From Helopsaltes ochotensis (lineage: Eukaryota > Chordata > Aves > Passeriformes > Locustellidae), in assembly GCA_013400155.1 (NCBI GenBank), contig VXBM01001016.1, positions 59,467-123,466 of the forward strand: a DNA stretch of 64,000 nucleotides. The letters run 5' to 3'. Positions 1 to 38,240 of this stretch are shown piece after piece (position 1 is the stretch's first letter; the number at the start of each line of letters is the position of its first letter). Under the pieces are notes generated by a model. The model was not told where the DNA came from. It worked only from the letters and a program-made list of their open reading frames with translations, and ran no database searches. The translations under genes were made by a program, and so were the position numbers.

Positions 1-3000
1 TTGTGCCTCAATTTTGTGCTTGTTGCTTTTCAGCTGGATATTGTTGCTATGCCATGAGGGGCTGCAGAAGGGAACCTAACATGAGGCTCTGCATCTCGGC
101 TTGATGGTCCAGCTCTGGCAAACCAACGGAGTGGGCTGAGGAGTGGGCATCTGTTTCCCTTGTTACCAATCCACAGGCAGTGTGAGCCTGAAGTAGAAAT
201 GTTGAAAGCAGCTGCAGGTGAGTGATCCAAAGCATTACTGAATCCAGATGTCAGAGTGATACAGCTACCCTTCAGTGCAGAGAGGCAGAGTTCAGGGAAC
301 TGCTGAGGGAAAAAAAAAAAAAAAAAGGAAGGACAGAGGAAACTGTCATCTGCAAAATGCCAGAATATCTAGTGCCTGCCCTGCAGGGTTGGACCTATTT
401 TCTTTGAAATTGTATCTCCTGCCCACCTGCTCTCTTCAATTCACTGTGCAGGGAGTGCTGGTGGATGCTGTTTCATGGAAGAGCCTAACTGGTCCCAACA
501 ACTGCTGCTGCTGCTGATGGGCAGCTGTTTGAGCTCTGATTTAATCTAGTCTTAACACTCTTACTGGAATGTTTCACTTCTCTGTCTTTGTTTTTTGTTG
601 AAAATGACTGCTTTGTTAAATTGAATGACTGTGATTAGGAAGTTGAATAATTCACCTTTTTTTCCCACTCCCTGTTTTGCTGTAGCATACATTTTCTGGT
701 GAAAGGTAGGTCAAATATTCGCTATGTAAATATACATAAGGATTAGAGACATTAGAAAGGAGCTTTATTCAATCTGCATGTTTTAAAACAAAACTTATTT
801 GAACTAAAGTAATAGTAATTAAAAGTACTGTCCTAAACTGTGAGTTACTGGTCGCCACGTCTTTCAAGAAGCTACAGTTGTTTAAGTTCATTTTTCTTCA
901 GTTCTTTTTAATTCAGGCATTTTTAGGGAAGAGGTTTTGCTTTCTGTGTTGCTCAGTTTCTTAACTTTGAAAAACTAGTGGTTTTAAATTGAAATAGAAC
1001 TGGTTTCCTTTCCATTCTTTCAAAAGAGCTGCAGGTGATGTTGTTTAGTCAGTGATTTCAGCTATCTTAGCCATGGAAATACCTTTATGGCAAAAGCATG
1101 TGGGTTTTAATTTTTTAATTTATAGATTTTAAGAGATTTGACATATTTAGTCCTTGTCATCTGTTAAATCTTTGAATATTAGTTTTAATAAATATTTTGC
1201 TTAAAAAAATGTTCATCATTTTAAGCTGTCGCATGTCAAATTTTAAACAAGAAAAGGTTACATGAAAGATATTCTGGAGCTTATTTTATTCTAACATAAC
1301 TAAACCCTAACTGCAGTTCAGCATAAATACAACTCCCCCTTAAAGACAACTTGAGCATTCGTAGATCTTCATCCCTGTTTTTAAGATTAATGTGACTTCT
1401 CAGTCATCCTTCTCCCTCATTCCTTCTCAGCCCTTTGCAACTTCAAACCTGTTGCCCACTTTCAACCCTTGTTTGATGAAAGTGTTATTAAAATACCAAA
1501 TATAAAGATGTATGTTTAAAGATAAAGATGTATGTTTTATGGTAACTGTTGCCTCATTAGAGGGACCAACTTTACACTTCCCATGAGGGAAGGGCTGTAG
1601 GTAGAGATAGCTCTGGTTAGACACTAGAAAATTCGTGTAAGGGAGAGTCCCAGGAAGGCAGACTGTATAAATTCTGATCTTCATGTAGTAGTGAGTTTTA
1701 TTTTCATGTCCCATAGTTTTGGTTTCCAACAGTATTTAAAAGGAAAAAAAAATCATGAATTTCTATCATAATGTTTTCTTTCAAAGACTTCAGATCTAGG
1801 ATTAGAGAAACACAATGAGCTACATACTATAATTTAGTGAATCAAGCGAGTAAGAGACTATTCACAATTTGGGTATCACCATAGGTAGTTGTGAATGGTA
1901 TGTTTTAACTGTACTGCCTGGCATAGATGATCTGTTATATATGATAGAAGATAATACCAAAGACTACTCCCCTTTAAAATGTATTTTTCTAGTAAGAGGA
2001 AAAGGGAAAACACAAATTTGAAGAAGTGGAATGATCTTTTGAGTAACTTGTAAATAAAAGATTTATAAAAACATCAAAGCAGTTACTTAATAATAGTGAC
2101 AGGGTGTAAAATGTTATGGTAATTTCAAAATGATCTGTAAAATACAATAAAACTGCCATAAGGTGTCACTATAACCCAAGAAACTTTCAAATAAATTTCA
2201 AACATTATAGAAATGTTCCTCTCCAGGTACAAGACTTTCCTCATACAGCTTTGTGAAAGTAAAAAAGAACCTATTTTTAATTAACAAACTGTATTCCTGT
2301 ATGTAGAGAAATCATCATGAAATGTATCTGTATTAGTGCAGTGATGTAGAAACTCTGCCCTTTTTTCTTTTTGTGGAGAAACAGACATACTTCACATAGG
2401 AACTTTCCACATAGAAATGCTTTAAAGCCCTCTTACTGTGTAAGATAAGAAATGAGTACTTAATTAGCAGCTTTCAGTAAGTAAGTATTTCAGTAAGTAT
2501 TTCCATTGTTGTTTTATATGTTATTAGCATCCCAGGAGGCACTATTTTTATTTTGTATCCAACTATGATCAGATTCCTACCAGTGATCTGATCAGGAAGC
2601 AGAAACTAGAAACTAAAGAGGAATTTTTTAACCATTTGGAATTAGTGCTGGCATTTAAAATTCTCAAAGAGACTCAGTTTTGAAACATCAAAATGTTTTA
2701 ATTCAATTTAATTTTAAGAAATCTTCAGTTAGGAAGAGAGGTCACTCAGGATTTTCTAGCCTTTGAGCTCTTGGTAAGAGCTAAAAAGGCAAAGTCATCT
2801 TGCTTTAAAAAAGGAAGGTTCCTCTAAATAACAAGAGCAAACTGTGATCCAAAAATCATCTCACAAGCACCAGGGATGTGATCACATGGCCTTGAATTAA
2901 AAAGAAACTGATTAAAAATTGACAAAGTTATTCTCGTGTATTTCCACTGGAGGAGCCCAGCAGCCTTTGGTTATTAAGGTTGATCACTAAGCACAAAGTG

Positions 3001-6000
3001 AGACATCTTTATGTTAATTCAGCAAAGACAGCAAAAGGTTAAATTAACTTTCTCAGGATGTTAGTGTCAGGGTGTTAATTACTGTGATAATTAAATATTT
3101 GTAAAGAGATAAAAATTTTATATTTTACAAGCATTGGGAGAAGCATTGGGGTTGCTTGCAAGACAATCAGCACATGAAATGTGTATGCTATCCAGTCTGC
3201 CCTGAAACCAGTAGCAAAAATCTCTTTTAAACGTGCCAAAGACTTTACCCTGTCCATTAAATTGAGGAATCATTGGTAGGAGCAGCACAAAGATGGTACT
3301 CCAAGGCTTTTCAACAAAAGAAATAACTGTAACAAATTAGATAGCCTCTAGGTGTATACATTTACTTGTATCTGTAGAAACTACTCTTCCACGTAAGTTA
3401 TGTTTATTGCTAGTTCTGATATTTGCAAGCTTGGTTTTCCTAAGGGGTTGCTGGAATTCTGAATTCTTTGCCCTGCATCTGCAAGGAAAAGCTCTTGTTA
3501 GTTAGGCACATCTCCTGTATGTGCACTTGGCTAGTTTCAACTTTTCTTGCAGCTCACTTTACTCTTGAACACCTGAGGTAGTGATGGCATGTGAACACAC
3601 AGCAGTGGCTGTCTGCATGTTGGTTTAGGTCTGTATTGGGTCTAAAATACTGTTTTAATACGCTTACTAGTGGTCTCTGGGGATAGGAGTCTGTAGTTTC
3701 AGTAGTATCTACAAGCTGTGTGAATCATATAGTTTTAATTTTGCAAAAATATTTCCTTACAAGTGCAGGCAAATGCTGTGTCTTGGACTTAGCCTCCAGC
3801 TTGCAAACAGGAGACTTAAAATGAAATTGTATATATAATAAATTGCGTTTTAAGGAGGTCTGAGATAGCAAAAAGAGAATCACAATGTGGTATAATTTTT
3901 GAAAAGGCAAATTAGGGCATAGGTTAAAACAGGAAAGAAAAAAGCAGTAACAATGACAGCTGGGTCTAAAAGGGCTATCACGTTAGGTCTTATTAAGGAA
4001 GAGTTCCTCACTGATGCTCCAAAAGGTGTGCTGGGATTAGTCCCGTAGGTATTGCCATGGCCTCATCCAGTGCATTCTTGTTGGGAATTGAGTAGTGCCC
4101 CTGTGGATGGTGCCCCAGCAGGAGCAGAGCGCTGCAAAGCTGCTGTGACAGTCTCTGCAGCAGTGTTTTGGAATGCAGGCAGTCCTCTGCTCCGTGAGCC
4201 TGAGGAAACAGAGAAGCAGCAGAGCTGCCTCCCTGCAGAGAAGCAAGAGTGAGTAACACACTTTCTTTAGACCTTAGAGAAAGGATCAGTGAAATTCAAA
4301 AGGGGCTATTGCTGTAGCACTGCAGACGTGCAGGCTTCTGTGAAGGATGGTAAGGAGTAAAGAGGCGGGAGAGAGGAAACCTGCTGTGAGAAATGTGTAA
4401 TTCTGTTAATGCTGAGGCAAGGGGTATTGCTAATGAGAGACCCCTGGCCTTAAGGGGAATGTAGATCTCTGAGGGAGCCACTTGAATGAGCCCCAAATGC
4501 ATGGAGGACAGGCTTCAGACATCTGTGCTAAATTAAACTAGAGAATGTGTGGATAAGTGAACAAAACACTACATTTTAAGCATAACTCCTTTCTTGTGTC
4601 TGCTCTGTGCTCTCTTTACACAAACCAGGACCAGAAGACCAGAAAGATGGGCAAAATAAAACCCTTTCTTCCACAGCTGCTGGCAGATACGGGTTTTGAA
4701 CACCTCTTTCCAACCTGAGTTCCAATCTTTCAAAGTGAATTCCTTGCACGGGAGTTTGCACCATTTCCAGTTTGGATCCAGATTCTACCATGGTTTCAGG
4801 TGTTCAGCTGCATTCAGGATACTATCTCAAAAGGCAGCAAATAGATGTTTGTTCACATGGAAGACAATTTCATTGTATAGTTTCACATGTATATATTTCC
4901 AAACCCATATGTATCTCTGGTGTCTGGCAGTTGGCCTGCTGGAGTTCATTTCTTGTGTGCCTGGTGAAAATTGGAGAGGCTGCTTTAATGCCCACGTGAT
5001 TTTGTTGGGCCCTTCCATTGTGGTGACCTTGCTGCTTTGCCTGTCCACGCACCCCAACGGTAAAGCAGGATTAGAGGTCTGGAGTGAGAAACTGGTAGGA
5101 ATTTCTTCCTTTTTCTCAGTTTGGAGATGGCCAGATGCAAGCCTGAGTAGTGTAAGGAGGAGAAGGATGAGGAGGTGCAGCTGCTCCCAGGGCAGTGGGA
5201 TGGGCTGCAGTGAGAGTTGCTGCTCAGTCCTTGAGTTGGCAGGGAGAGCAGTTGCTGTTCAACCCAACGAAGAGAAATACACCCAGAGAAGCCCTGCTAG
5301 AGGCATGTGGGTAGGTAGTGCTGAGATCTGGAGGTACCCACGTTCTAAATGCTTGCTGTGGAAGGACTGTCCTGCAAGGACAAATGTGTTGGGCTGTGCC
5401 GAGCCGACACTTCTCTACATCACATGAATTATTGAAGAGGAGAATGAAACTCTAACCAGTGCTGCAACGAAAGAGACTGCAGCAAAGCCAAACTCTCAGC
5501 TTGTGAGTATGCTCCCTCTCTTTACGCTCCTGGTTCATACTAGGAATAAAAGATTTCAGTGAAAGCTGCTTGCCTGCTTCACATAACTCTGAGAAAATGT
5601 ATTTTCCAGCATCGCCCTCCTCAAAGTGGAGCTGGGACAATCCAGATATTTGATGTTTGTATTATGCAGAGCTCTAAAACCCAGAGATTGGAGGCCCATG
5701 TAGGGAGCCAGGAAAGGAATGGAGTGGTGGATGGATAGTCCTTGCACAGCTCTGGCCCAGATTTACATCCCACTCAAACCCTCACTTACTTGAAACACCC
5801 AAATGAGGAGAGGAGTTTTTAAGTGAAAGTAACTCGGATCCAGTTAGTTTCTCTGGAGGAATTGCTCTCTGGGTTTCTTTTTCTCTCTTCTCTCTCTGTA
5901 GAGCCTGGATAGACCAAGCTCTGAACAGAAGTTAGGGGGAAAGTGTGGCCCCTGAGCCTGGAGTGATAAGGACAGGGTAGGGCAGGAGGGAGGGTTCAGA

Positions 6001-6314
6001 GCCACGGCCACTGGCTCAGGGACACCAGGTGGCCTGTGGCAGAACAGGAGCTGGGATTGGTGGGCAGCTGCCTGCCCTCCACATGGCAAATCTCAGCTGG
6101 GGACTTCCAGGGGAGATAAATTCTTACTGTGCTGATGACCTGATGAGGCACTGACAGCTTCTTAATTTAACTTTCCTTGTAGGAGTGAGGTAATGTGTCA
6201 AACATAAAGTTCTCCGTTTTTCTAACAATCTACAGGGTTTCTGCCTTCCCCCTCACCTAAAGGGAGGGACTGATAGGGGAGGGAATATATGAAATGGCTT
6301 GTGGTTTTGGCCTG
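1..6314. other. Upstream intergenic DNA, no gene recognised
   Basis: AT-rich non-coding DNA with many stops. The known vertebrate neighbour on this side is SCYL2, but I could not recognise any of its exons; a long 3' UTR of an upstream gene is possible. There is an A-run at about 310-326. 2466-2505 holds a small direct repeat of tttcagtaagta. A 172-codon ATG-initiated open frame at 4909-5427 + is unrecognised and noted in the findings. Confidence 0.6.
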
Positions 6315-6571
6315 CCTTCCTTCCTTCCTTCCTTCCTTCCTTCCTTCCTTCCTTCCTTCCTTCCTTCCTTCCTTCCTTCCTTCCTTCCTTCCTTCCTTCC
6401 TTCCTTCCTNNNNNNNNNNNNNNNNNNNNNNNNNNNNNNNNNNNNNNNNNNNNNNNNNNNNNNNNNNNNNNNNNNNNNNCTTCCTTCCTTCCTTCCTTCC
6501 TTCCTTCCTTCCTTCCTTCCTTCCTTCCTTCCTTCCTTCCTTCCTTCCTTCCTTCCTTCCTTCCTTCCTTC
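6315..6571. repeat. (TTCC)n microsatellite with an assembly gap
   Basis: Pure TTCC tetranucleotide tract on both sides of a 70-base run of N (6410-6479). The true length is unknown. It produces apparent Leu-Pro-Ser-Phe and Gly-Arg-Lys-Glu open frames on the two strands that are not genes. Confidence 0.98.
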
Positions 6572-7079
6572 TTTAACTTGTCCATAACCTAAGTCCAATA
6601 TCTGAGGGAGGCCTTGCCAAAAGCAAAAATTCTTCATTTGACTCCAGCCAATGTGCAGGCATGAGGAGTGGAGTGGCAGGCTGCGTTTCCATGAGAGTTT
6701 TCATTAAGTACTTCCTGCCATGCTAGGAAAAGTGTGTTGTTGTCATGAAGTCACACTGAGTTGGACTGGTTCACCTCTTTGAGCCACTTTGCGTTTCAAA
6801 AACGCAACGGATTCAGTTTATGGCTGGTCTTCCGTTGTTCATTCAAACAGCATCGCACCAATGCCCCTCCGCCTGTCTGCCCAAGGGCCCAGCAACATCA
6901 ATAATAAATGACCAGGCATGGGAAGGCAGCTTTGGATTCACACCAGCAAGTGTGTTGGGGCAGGGGGCCTCTCCTGGGCGGGGGGTACACAGGGAACAGG
7001 AACCGTAGCTTGCAATAATTCCCTTCCTGCAGAAGGGACTTGTAAATATTTAATTAACTTCTGGCCCTTGCCATAGATG
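6572..7079. other. Intergenic DNA just upstream of the SLC17A8 promoter
   Basis: No gene seen. It holds a short perfect hairpin at 6789-6807 (arms ttgcgttt and aaacgcaa, 3-base loop). Composition rises toward GC-rich at 6820-7010, approaching the putative promoter. Confidence 0.5.
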
Positions 7080-7621
7080 AGGTCTTATTAGCGAAGCGGA
7101 GTGGCTCGAGGACAGGTATTGTGTCTGTTACTATAGCACCACCTTGCACAGGATCTCAGTGTGAAAGAGGCAGCGGAGGGAGGGAAGAAGGGAGGGAGGG
7201 ATGCACCGAGGATGAGCCCCAGCGAGGCAGGCTGAGGTTTGCCTGTGGAGCAGGCAGCACGTCCTGCCCTGGGCAGCACCTGCGGCTCCCAGCGCGGCCC
7301 CGGCCCCGCTGCCCCGCACAGGGACCGAGCAGCGCCGCAGAGCCGCCCCAAGAGCCGCCCCAAGAGCCGCCCCAAGGGCCACGCCAAGTCTCTGGGTGCT
7401 TCTGAGGGGGCTTCTCTCCACAGCTTTTCCCTTCTGGCTTTGCAAGATCTGACTTTTCTTTATTATTTTTTATTTTTTTACCTGCTCCTGCCTTGAGCAA
7501 CTGGTTGTTGTTGCAGAGGTCACCGAGGACTGGTGGAGGCTCCTGACTCTGGCATTGGGAAATATGACAGCAGAAGTGAATGCTTCTTAACATAAGGGAT
7601 TTACTGAGGAAGAAAGACAAA
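7080..7621 (+). promoter_or_regulatory. Putative SLC17A8 promoter and 5' leader (GC/CpG-rich block)
   Basis: The DNA between about 7080 and 7400 is sharply GC- and CpG-rich compared with the AT-rich flanks and lies 220-540 bp upstream of the VGLUT3 start codon, as expected for a promoter/5' UTR. It contains a 12-bp tandem repeat at 7341-7388. I see no convincing TATA box at a fixed distance, so the transcription start cannot be placed. A 9-codon upstream ORF including its stop (ATG at 7564, TAA ending 7590) would lie in the leader if transcription starts upstream of it. The promoter call is inference from composition and position. Confidence 0.45.
7341..7388. repeat. 12-bp GC-rich tandem repeat in the promoter/leader region
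   Basis: The unit AGCCGCCCCAAG occurs three times perfectly (7341-7376), followed by a degenerate fourth copy (GGCCACGCCAAG). It is 230-280 bp upstream of the VGLUT3 start codon. Copy number could vary between individuals. Confidence 0.85.
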
Positions 7622-32553
<24,932 letters not shown>

Positions 32554-35500
32554 AACTGTACTGTAAGATTTGTATAGCTACTCCCATGACTCCTGCCTAC
32601 CTGCCCTAACTCAACAGGTATCCATATTTATTGTCTTACTCAATTTATGTAACATCTGGCCACGTCTATATTTGAGGGGTGATAATTTCCTCCCAATGGT
32701 GTGTAAGAAGGCTAACAACAATCCGACTGGGATAAGTGATCCTAAATCCTCTCCCAGCCTGCATGGGTCAGCCAGCAGGACCTTGGGAGACCCTGGCAGG
32801 GCTCCTGTCTGATGGAGGGTGTAGAACTGACTGTAGGAGCAAGAAGTTCCCTCATCACCTCATCTGAACAGGGAAAGGACAAGTGATATCAGACGGTGGA
32901 TCAACAGGGATCTTGTAATCCCTGGGTCTCCAGTGGTGTCACGGTCTGTAGTGAGTGGCCCTGCTTTGCCTTTTTAGGATTCCTGTAGGGTGGCATTTGA
33001 ACTGCTTAATCCATGTTGAACCACCAACTCATGCTGAAAGATCAGAGCAGAGGGAAAAGCAGATTGATGACATTAAGCTGTAATTAATTGCTAATAGTCG
33101 CTCAACAAGGGAAAGAGGAACATGTGGCAGAGGTGGCACAGGATTGCTTCAACAGTTTCTACAAATTGATTGGCAGATATCTTTATATGCACACCCCACA
33201 GAGTATGGATAAGACAATAAAATGGATACTTTTAAAATTTCTCCCCCTCCAAAGAGTTTGCGCTGGCATGAAATAATTTTGAAAACAAAGTCATCGTTAG
33301 TGATGCAATATTATTAATCCTTATAAAAGGAAATCTTAGCCCTGGTTTGATTAGGATTCTCACTCAATTCATTATTGTGAAGTAATTTGGATATATTTTT
33401 CTAGTATTATACTGATAGAGTTCCTGATCGCAACAGTCCTCGTTTAGGTGAACGAGCTTACTTACAGGATTAAAGTATTTAGTTCTGGATCTGTAACTTT
33501 TCAATGCCTCAGTCTTGTTCTTGCTATGAATGAAGCACTGTACTATTTGAGAGTGAACAGGGTACCTATGTATAAAAGTAATTATCCTCTGCCATTGGTA
33601 TGTATTTGACAGGATAAAGTGGCTTTAGCCTTTTTCTACCATTTTTAGAACCAAACAGTGGAGCATGCTGTATCATCTCAAACAATTAGCTGCAACTCAG
33701 AGACTCATTCTGGCATTAATACTCTTTTCAGAATGGATAATTTCTGTAAGCTGTGATTTAATTTGTCTCTCATTATAACTGCTGCCTCATTAAATTCAAG
33801 TGAAAGCTACCTTGTCTAGCCTATGCTGTGCTTTGTGATGTTTCAGTATTATTGTTCTCATGTACCATATGCAGCCACTGTGATGCACGTGAGATTTGAA
33901 CATTTCTCAGATACATTTTGCAATTTTATTGAAGTGCAATTCAATAGTATGAGTGCGATTACACTTGTACATTCATTTGAATCCATGGATGATTTATCTT
34001 CCTTACAAACAGGTATATTGGGAAGTTAGCTAATTCTCTGTTCATGCCCCTTGTTTCTCTTCTACTCAGCAAAATCCAATCTGCAACTGTATATGAATAA
34101 GAAGGAAAGTGAGTTGAATGGACGCATGACTAATTTAACTAGAGTGAAGACTTTTTAATTGATATGAGCAGATAATTTAATGAAAGGGGTAGTTTTATGG
34201 CACAGCTCAATCCTGTTAAAAAACCCAGTTTATTAATAAGCCATTCCAAAAAAACTTGTCACTTTATTCTGTTAAGTCAGAAACTATTTTTTTTTTTAAA
34301 TTCAAAAGTTCATTTTAGGCCAGAGTTGCTTATTTCACTACTGATATTTAGAACAGGTATAAGAAAATACCTTATTTCTTTCAGGTGATAGTCAGCTTTT
34401 GGGGATTTAATTGGTAGGTACTTGAGTTAAATATTCTCATCAATCTATCACAATAGCAGGACCAGCTGCTGTCAAACTATTTTGCAACATCCACCACAAT
34501 TTACAAAAGAATGAGGTCCGCTGCTTTGCATATGTGCAAAACAAACAGCTTCTTCCTCCCTCTTCAGTAATGTAACATTCATACAGGAATGTAACATTGC
34601 TACAGGAAATCTAATAGGGCAAAGCATATTATGAAAGGATTCAATATAAGAATCTGTGTAAGTATGATCTGATGGAGAAAAGAGAAGAGCAGACCATGTA
34701 TTATTCTAGAAACAGTAACATTTGTTTAGAAGCAGCATCATTTTTTTTCCAGTAATGATGAAGGGCAACTTTCCTGTCGTTAAGAGGAATACAAAGAGAG
34801 GGAACGTTATTGCTATGACCAAGAACTACAAGCATCCCAAAAGTCTGGGAAATGGCCACCTGGCCTGTGAGAGCTCCATTCCCTCTCTGGGGAGTGTAGC
34901 TGCTATTTTTTCCTGTTGCAGATGCACCACAGCTGTCACAAGTGACAAGCCACAGCTCAGTTAACCAGGATCAGTTTGTAAACACAAACAGACTGCACTG
35001 ATTTCATTCTGTGGAAGCTTGACTTCAGTGGACATGTGAGCATTTTTTAGTATCCTGAAAGAAATGTCTTTAAAACATCTGGACAAGCTTTTGCATTTAA
35101 AAAACCCTCTTTCTTTCTTTTCTAAACCTAACTTTTTCCACTAACCCGGTATATCAACTCTTACCAGCTGAAGTTACATGCATGTCACAGTGCTTTTCCA
35201 GACACTCACAGTGAGATGTTTGCACTTTCTCCCTTTCCTTTTCATTTGTTTAAATATTTCAGGTGCATTGTTTGAAGTGTAAACATCAGCCCTGGTTGGA
35301 AACTAGGTTTTTTTCCTGGAAATCTCTGTAGTTAATAAACTCTTTGATATACACACTGGCTTCCACAATCCTGTATGACAAAGAATAAAGACAACCTATT
35401 GAGAAAAAACTGACTTGTAGCTCCAAATTTGCTGGATATTTCTATCTACAACATGCTCCAATAGAATTTTCTTGTGGAGCCTAAAGAAATACAGTCAGTG

Positions 35501-37990
35501 AGGGTGTTTTTCCTACAAAACGACTTCTTCATATATGTCAGAACTTGGAACATTTAAACAATCAGGGAAACTGGCATATTCAACTCAAACTTCTAAAAAA
35601 TCATGTCTCCAATGGTAGTGGATGTGAATAATTCAAATTATATTTTCTGTGGAGAAAAAGTAGCTTGATTACACTTCATTTATCACATTTGAATATTTTT
35701 CTGTCCCCATGTCCAAAATAATTTTGCATATTTTCAAATATGACAGTGCTCATACAAGTCAGAGTTTGATTTGGAAATGGCTTTCTGATTGCAGAAGGAA
35801 TCAAAATTTACTTTACACTGGAATAAAGGTCTTAAGTAAGCCAGAGGAAGATTCAGTTCTCCATAAGTTGAAATGGTAGGATAGTCCACAGGAATGAGTT
35901 CAAGTCTGAGGGGAAAAAAAGCAGTACAGTAAGTCCCAGTATTATGTTGTTCAGTGTTATCTACTGATCTTTCTTAACAAAGAAAGCTGTAGCTTTTATT
36001 TCTTTGACAGCTTATATTTTTTATCCACTACCAGTAGATATTGAATGGTAATTAATACTCCTTTTATATTATTGTAAGAGTTAAACAAAATGCTCCTTGT
36101 AGTGAGAAAGGACAATTTAATGACAGAAATTATGAAAAATTCACCTGATTAGAAAATTCTCCAGGGAAATAATTACTTAATCCAAAACAATGTACAGACT
36201 TTGGGGTAAAATATACAACAAGGGCATCCAGATGTTAACAAAACATCAGGACGAGTCTCATATATAACATAATTAACTGAAAGCAGGAAGGTGAAAATTA
36301 ACTCAAGGTCACGCAAAATGTGTTAAGGCTTCACATGTATTTTTCCAACTGACTTCTTTTGACAGTTACAGACTGTAAGTTTAGTCATTATTTTAAGAAA
36401 AATTTTGTAAAACACCAGATTTGTTACCTCATTTTTCTTTTTATTTTCCATTGAAGATCTTAATTTTAGAATGTTATTTAATTATTCCTATTTTCAGAGA
36501 GAGGAGAATATCTTGTGATTTAAAGAGTAGAAAGGGGGATAGAGAAAAAGAGAAAGAAAATTGCAGTCACAAGGCCATGCAGACAGAGGGCTGAGGATGG
36601 ATAAGAAATCAATTTTAAAATCCTGGAAACAAAACTTGGAGTTCTCTAGGTTTTTGAGTTAAAAACCTACAGTTTTCAGATGTGCCAAGATCTAATATTC
36701 TGCATCATCCTAGGGTCCAGGGAATTGAGATCTGCTGTCAAAGCTTCAGTCTCATGAAATCAGGAATAAAGGAGAGATTAAAAATTCCTCATTTGTATGT
36801 CTTCCAAATGCTTATGTTGGATTAGACAATACTGCTGTAAAGGTAACACTGCTACTACTATTACAGCTCTATATGGCCATGCAGAAGACAGGCTTCCTAG
36901 TAAAAATGTTTTCAACTACTTACATACTGGTATCAGTTATTTCTTAACTTCCATTTGATAACAGTGTTTAGCTGTGACAGAAAAAATTGTCCCGTTATTA
37001 TCTCAACTTTTTTTGGTTTATTATTTTTACTGCTTGATATTGTTACTGCTTATAATTTATTTCTGCATACAAAATTACATAAGTAAAGAAAGAAGGACAT
37101 TTATGTGAGAAATAAGATTCTGTTTCTTCATGCTGAGCTATAGCATCATAAGCCAACACATTTTTTCCACAGAATATTTGAGTATTTTAAGTCTTGATCA
37201 CAATAAAAACTTGACCCATTTATTTTGTTGTCCCCATTCCATGTTGTTGTGTACTGCCCCTCAATTTTATTAGTCTTGGATATCTGCAGTAGCTAACAGA
37301 CTACATTTGCTTATGTATAACCATATTTATCTGCTCAATATAGTCGGTGCTCAGACACTTGCTGTACAATTTTTTTGACAACTATTTCACTCCTTGCTTT
37401 AGACTTAATTCTGTCTGCACAACAAATTCAGAACTCTTCTGAGCAGGTCATGGCTGTTTTGTTAAATATGTGTCAGGAAAACTCTGTAACTCATGAAAAA
37501 TACATCTCCGTTGGCTCAGAGTTTTGGTTGCCCAGAGGTGTCCGACAAATCTTTGAAGCACCAACTAGAAAGACAACATTTGTAAACCAGGAAGTATTTG
37601 AGTAGCCCCAATAAAGGTACCTCTGCTCTCCAAAGCTGGCAGTCATCACCAGAAGCAACACGCCAGGTGCTTTCTCCTGGCTGGGAATAACAGTAATGAA
37701 CAGCAGCGGAATTAATGGGAGAAACTGCTGATACAGTGCTTAAGATAAGGAAAATGGGACTTTTTCTTCTTCTAGGGAGGGGAATTTCATCCCATCTGCT
37801 TGTTCCCTGCTCCTTCTTTGGTGTGTAATCAAAAGAAAAACGTCTGCAGGTCCTGAGAGACCCCATTTATTCCTTGGCAATCATCAGTTGTGTAGTTTGT
37901 ACTGGTGCAAATCTGCAGGGGGCTGAAAGTGGCTTATGGGCCCTTGCTGATTTATGTTGGGCAAGGGGAAATTATAGCCCTAACATGAAA
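32554..37990. other. SLC17A8 3' flank: probable 3' UTR then intergenic DNA
   Basis: Begins with the 3' UTR of SLC17A8, whose length I cannot fix. AATAAA signals occur at 33216-33221, 35334-35339 and 35384-35389. No further coding sequence recognised; the rest is AT-rich. Confidence 0.6.
33216..33221 (+). terminator. Candidate SLC17A8 polyadenylation signal (first AATAAA after the stop)
   Basis: First AATAAA downstream of the TGA, 663 bp away. The pair at 35334 and 35384 would give a longer 3' UTR of about 2.8 kb and is equally possible. No transcript data are available here. Confidence 0.25.
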
Positions 37991-38240
37991 CTTTTATTTT
38001 CTTTTATATTTTCTTTTCTTTTCTTTTATATTTTCTTTTCTTTTCTTTTCTTTTCTTTTCTTTTCTTTTCTTTTNNNNNNNNNNNNNNNNNNNNNNNNNN
38101 NNNNNNNNNNNNNNNNNNNNNNNNNNNNNNNNNNNNNNNNNNNNNNNNNNNNNNNNNNNNNNNNNNNNNNNNNNNNNNNNNNNNNNTTTCTTTTCTTTTC
38201 TTTTCTTTTCTTTTCTTTTCTTTTCTTTTCTTTTCTTTTC
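37991..38240. repeat. (TTTTC)n microsatellite with an assembly gap
   Basis: TTTTC pentanucleotide tract on both sides of 112 N (38075-38186). The left end is imperfect, with tata interruptions. True length unknown. The Lys/Arg/Glu- and Phe/Ser-rich open frames across it are not genes. Confidence 0.97.

Noticed and set aside
6253..6637. Long open frames over the TTCC tract on both strands
   Set aside because: Low-complexity translation of a tetranucleotide repeat through an N gap.
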